Assembly (NCBI RefSeq): GCF_000317595.1
Contig: NZ_AEJC01000530.1
Span: 1 to 64,000 of the forward strand
Direction of reading: 5' to 3'
Length of the DNA: 64,000 bases
Source of the DNA: Streptomyces ipomoeae 91-03
Lineage (GTDB): Bacteria; Actinomycetota; Actinomycetes; Streptomycetales; Streptomycetaceae
Notes under the pieces: model-generated
What the model was told of the DNA's origin: nothing
What the model saw: the letters and a program-made list of their open reading frames with translations, nothing else
Databases searched by the model: none
Translations under genes and position numbers: made by a program
Part shown: positions 62,151-64,000 of the stretch, piece by piece
Numbering within the stretch: position 1 is the first letter of the stretch
How the letters are laid out: each line of letters begins with the position of its first letter

Positions 62151-63056
62151 ATGGATCTGGCCTTACTGCGTACGTTCGTGACCGTGCACCGGGCCGGTTC
62201 CTTCACCCGCGCCGCCGCCCTGCTCGGTCTCTCGCAGCCGGCCGTCACCTCACAGATTCGCACTCTCGAACGACAACTGGGCCGCCCTCTCTTCCTCCGC
62301 CAGGCCCGGGGAGTGAGCCCGACGACCATCGGCGACGAGCTCGCCCACAAGGCGGCGCCACATCTCGACGCGCTGGTGGAGATCGCCGAGTCCGGCCTCG
62401 ACGACGACTCCTCCTTACGGACCCTCCATCTCGCCGGCCCACCGGAGTTCACCGCCGAACGAGCCCTGCCCGCCCTCACCGAGCTGACCGGAGACGACGG
62501 GCAGGGCTTCACATTGCGGGTCTCCTTCGGGAACGCCGACGAGACACTGGAGGGCCTCGCAGCCGGCCACCACGACCTGGCCATCACCACCGCCCAGCCG
62601 CGCGGCGCCCTGCTCACCACGACCCCGCTCTGCGACGAGGAGCATGTCCTGGTCGCCGCCCCGCGCTGGGCCGAACGCATCGGCCCCGGCAAACTGCGCC
62701 GCAAGGCGGCGCACACGCTGGAGAACGTCCCGGTGGTCGAGGTCCACGAGTCGCTGCCGTTCGTCACACGCTACTGGGCCTCGGTCTTCGACTCCCGTCC
62801 CACCGCCTCCGGCACCGTCGTCGTCCCGGACCTGCGGGCGGTCCTCGCCTGCGTGATCTCAGGAGCGGGCCTCGCAGTACTGCCCCGCTATCTGTGCGCC
62901 TCCGCACTGGAACGCGGTGATGTCGTGGCGCTCCTCGACCCTGCGGTGCCACCACTGCGGACGTATTTCCTGGTCGTCCGTACCGGCACCCTGGCCATGC
63001 CACACATCGCGCGGGCACACGCGTGGCTGCTGCAGACGGCCGTCCACTGGTCCTGA
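62151..63056 (+). CDS. LysR-family regulator with two TTA codons
   Basis: This 301-residue protein has an N-terminal HTH (MDLALLRTFVTVHRAGSFTR ... LSQPAVTSQIRTLE) and a LysR substrate domain. Codons 5 (62163) and 89 (62415) are TTA, making it a strong candidate for bldA control. ATG 62151 follows GGGAGGGG. Confidence 0.9.
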   Translation: MDLALLRTFVTVHRAGSFTRAAALLGLSQPAVTSQIRTLERQLGRPLFLRQARGVSPTTIGDELAHKAAPHLDALVEIAESGLDDDSSLRTLHLAGPPEFTAERALPALTELTGDDGQGFTLRVSFGNADETLEGLAAGHHDLAITTAQPRGALLTTTPLCDEEHVLVAAPRWAERIGPGKLRRKAAHTLENVPVVEVHESLPFVTRYWASVFDSRPTASGTVVVPDLRAVLACVISGAGLAVLPRYLCASALERGDVVALLDPAVPPLRTYFLVVRTGTLAMPHIARAHAWLLQTAVHWS

Positions 63057-63103
63057 GTCGAACCGGGCCTCTCCGGCGCACCGCATTTCCGTGACGGGGC
63101 GAT

Positions 63104-63117
63104 GTTTCACGTGGAAC
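63104..63117. other. parS-like site (one mismatch)
   Basis: GTTTCACGTGGAAC lies in the short gap between the LysR and Nudix genes. Confidence 0.75.
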
Positions 63118-63139
63118 ATGTCGGGCCACTATTTCTCCC

Positions 63140-63622
63140 ATGACCGTCCGACCCGTGGTCAAGCGCACCGCCCGCGCCATCCTGCTCGACGGCGACGACC
63201 TGATCCTGATCAAGCGGACCAAGCCGGGCGTCGATCCCTACTGGCTCACCCCGGGTGGCGGCGTCGAGCCGGATGACGCGACTGTCGTCGACGCGCTCCA
63301 CCGCGAGGTACACGAGGAACTCGGCGCCAAGATCACCGATGTGGTGCCCTGCTTCGTGGACACCGTCGAGCACATCGGCGAGGACGGCGGCGCCACCGGC
63401 GTGAAGGTCCAGCATTTCTTCGTCTGCCGCCTGGAGTCCATGGACACGTCCAAGCGGCACGGCCCCGAGGTGGACGAGCCCCAGGGCGAGTACGAGATCG
63501 TGCGTGTGCCCTTCACCCGGGTCGGCATCGCCTCCGTACACCTCGTGCCGCTGTCCCTGCGGCACTACCTCGACGGCAACATCGAGGGCGTACGGGCAAT
63601 GCACGCGCCCGACCTGGGCTGA
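63140..63622 (+). CDS. Nudix hydrolase
   Basis: This 160-residue protein has a Nudix box in GGGVEPDDATVVDALHREV followed by HEELG. The substrate is a nucleoside diphosphate derivative of unknown type. It has no partner gene in view. Confidence 0.87.
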   Translation: MTVRPVVKRTARAILLDGDDLILIKRTKPGVDPYWLTPGGGVEPDDATVVDALHREVHEELGAKITDVVPCFVDTVEHIGEDGGATGVKVQHFFVCRLESMDTSKRHGPEVDEPQGEYEIVRVPFTRVGIASVHLVPLSLRHYLDGNIEGVRAMHAPDLG

Positions 63623-63666
63623 AGCTTCACCGGCGGCTGCCGTCGATTCCCCGCGCGGCCCTCTCG

Positions 63667-64000
63667 TCAGTTGCCGGCCGCCACCAGTTCCTCCACCGAG
63701 TCGTGCCGTATGCGCTCCGAGGGGACTCCGGCGCCCCGGAGCGCGTCGACACCACTGCGGATCATGCCGGGCGGGCCCGAGAGGTACGCGTCGTACTCGT
63801 TCCACGGCCCGTACTCGCGTATGGCGTCGGGCAGCCGGAGCAGCCCGTGCTTGTCCACCACCGGACGGATCTCCAACCAGGGGTTGCTCTGCCGCAGGCG
63901 CAGTAGCGTGTCGATGTCGTACAGGTCCTGGCTGGTGCGGGCGCCGTAGAAGACCTCGACGGGACGGGGCCGCCCGCGTTCGGCGACGTCCTCGACCATG
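63667..64000 (-). CDS. FAD/NAD(P)-binding oxidoreductase, C-terminal end (partial)
   Basis: About 110 residues of the NAD(P)-binding domain of a ferredoxin-reductase-like protein: VEVFYGARTSQDLYD and DAYLSGPPGMIRSGVDAL. The pattern fits flavohaemoglobin-like or globin-coupled reductases. The N-terminal part lies beyond the right edge. Confidence 0.8.
   Translation of the reverse strand, partial: MVEDVAERGRPRPVEVFYGARTSQDLYDIDTLLRLRQSNPWLEIRPVVDKHGLLRLPDAIREYGPWNEYDAYLSGPPGMIRSGVDALRGAGVPSERIRHDSVEELVAAGN

Overview
The window is high-GC actinobacterial DNA and almost certainly a Streptomyces chromosome. Evidence: ssgA with its regulator ssgR, a DUF5326 gene, F420-dependent enzymes, rare TTA codons confined to regulators, parS sites of the Streptomyces type (GTTTCACGTGAAAC) and DnaA boxes of the TTGTCCACA type. 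From about 14.9 kb to the right end the gene order (pheA, serS, ABC operon, cydABCD, hisC, thiC, ssgA/ssgR, ptpA) matches, from memory, the origin-proximal core of the S. coelicolor chromosome. The density of parS and DnaA boxes supports that; dnaA/oriC itself is not in the window.

Bases 1 to about 14.85 kb are accessory. The left edge cuts a lanthipeptide locus: the start of an FxLD-type precursor and its partner 'FxLD system' methyltransferase (PCMT-like, expected to target an Asp in the peptide), preceded by a degenerate serine-recombinase-fold gene and two tiny overlapping ORFs. Divergent from these is an XRE/TPR regulator, YdcF-like and WbqC-like gene set, then DUF6879 and DUF317 genes. 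Next comes a mobilization and integration module: relaxase, MobC, DUF2637 membrane protein, DUF3631 ATPase, excisionase, XRE regulator and tyrosine integrase. Operator- or oriT-like inverted repeats sit upstream of mobC and of the DUF2637 gene. This looks like an integrative mobilizable element; its left end and any DNA translocase are not visible. The integrase lies against the 3' end of an ATP-binding (anti-sigma-like) gene.

From 14.9 kb rightwards is core chromosome. A copper operon (ycnI, sco, PCuAC, copCD, dtpA-like Dyp peroxidase) is followed by pheA, a DnaA-box cluster, serS, a HAD phosphatase, tRNA-Ser(GCT), a four-gene ABC transporter operon, an M24 peptidase / hydrolase-SDR fusion / PF10118 operon, a MerR regulator, kptA, an F420-type oxidoreductase and a second HAD phosphatase. 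An IS5-family element has inserted in the CTAG at the stop codon of an M23 peptidase gene. Then come cydABCD with a Rex operator, hisC, a LacI regulator with a TTA codon, a metallophosphoesterase, thiC with a TPP riboswitch, yibE/F, ssgA/ssgR, small membrane proteins, a cupin, ptpA, a cystathionine gamma-lyase-like gene, a LysR regulator with two TTA codons, a Nudix hydrolase and the C-terminal end of an FAD/NAD reductase.

The most unusual observations are: a parS-like palindrome that also forms a stem inside the thiC TPP riboswitch; seven parS or parS-like sites in 48 kb, three of them within 87 bp; a seven-box DnaA cluster between pheA and serS; the repeats beside the mobilization genes; a 13-copy octanucleotide repeat; and a lanthipeptide locus beside a mobilizable element.
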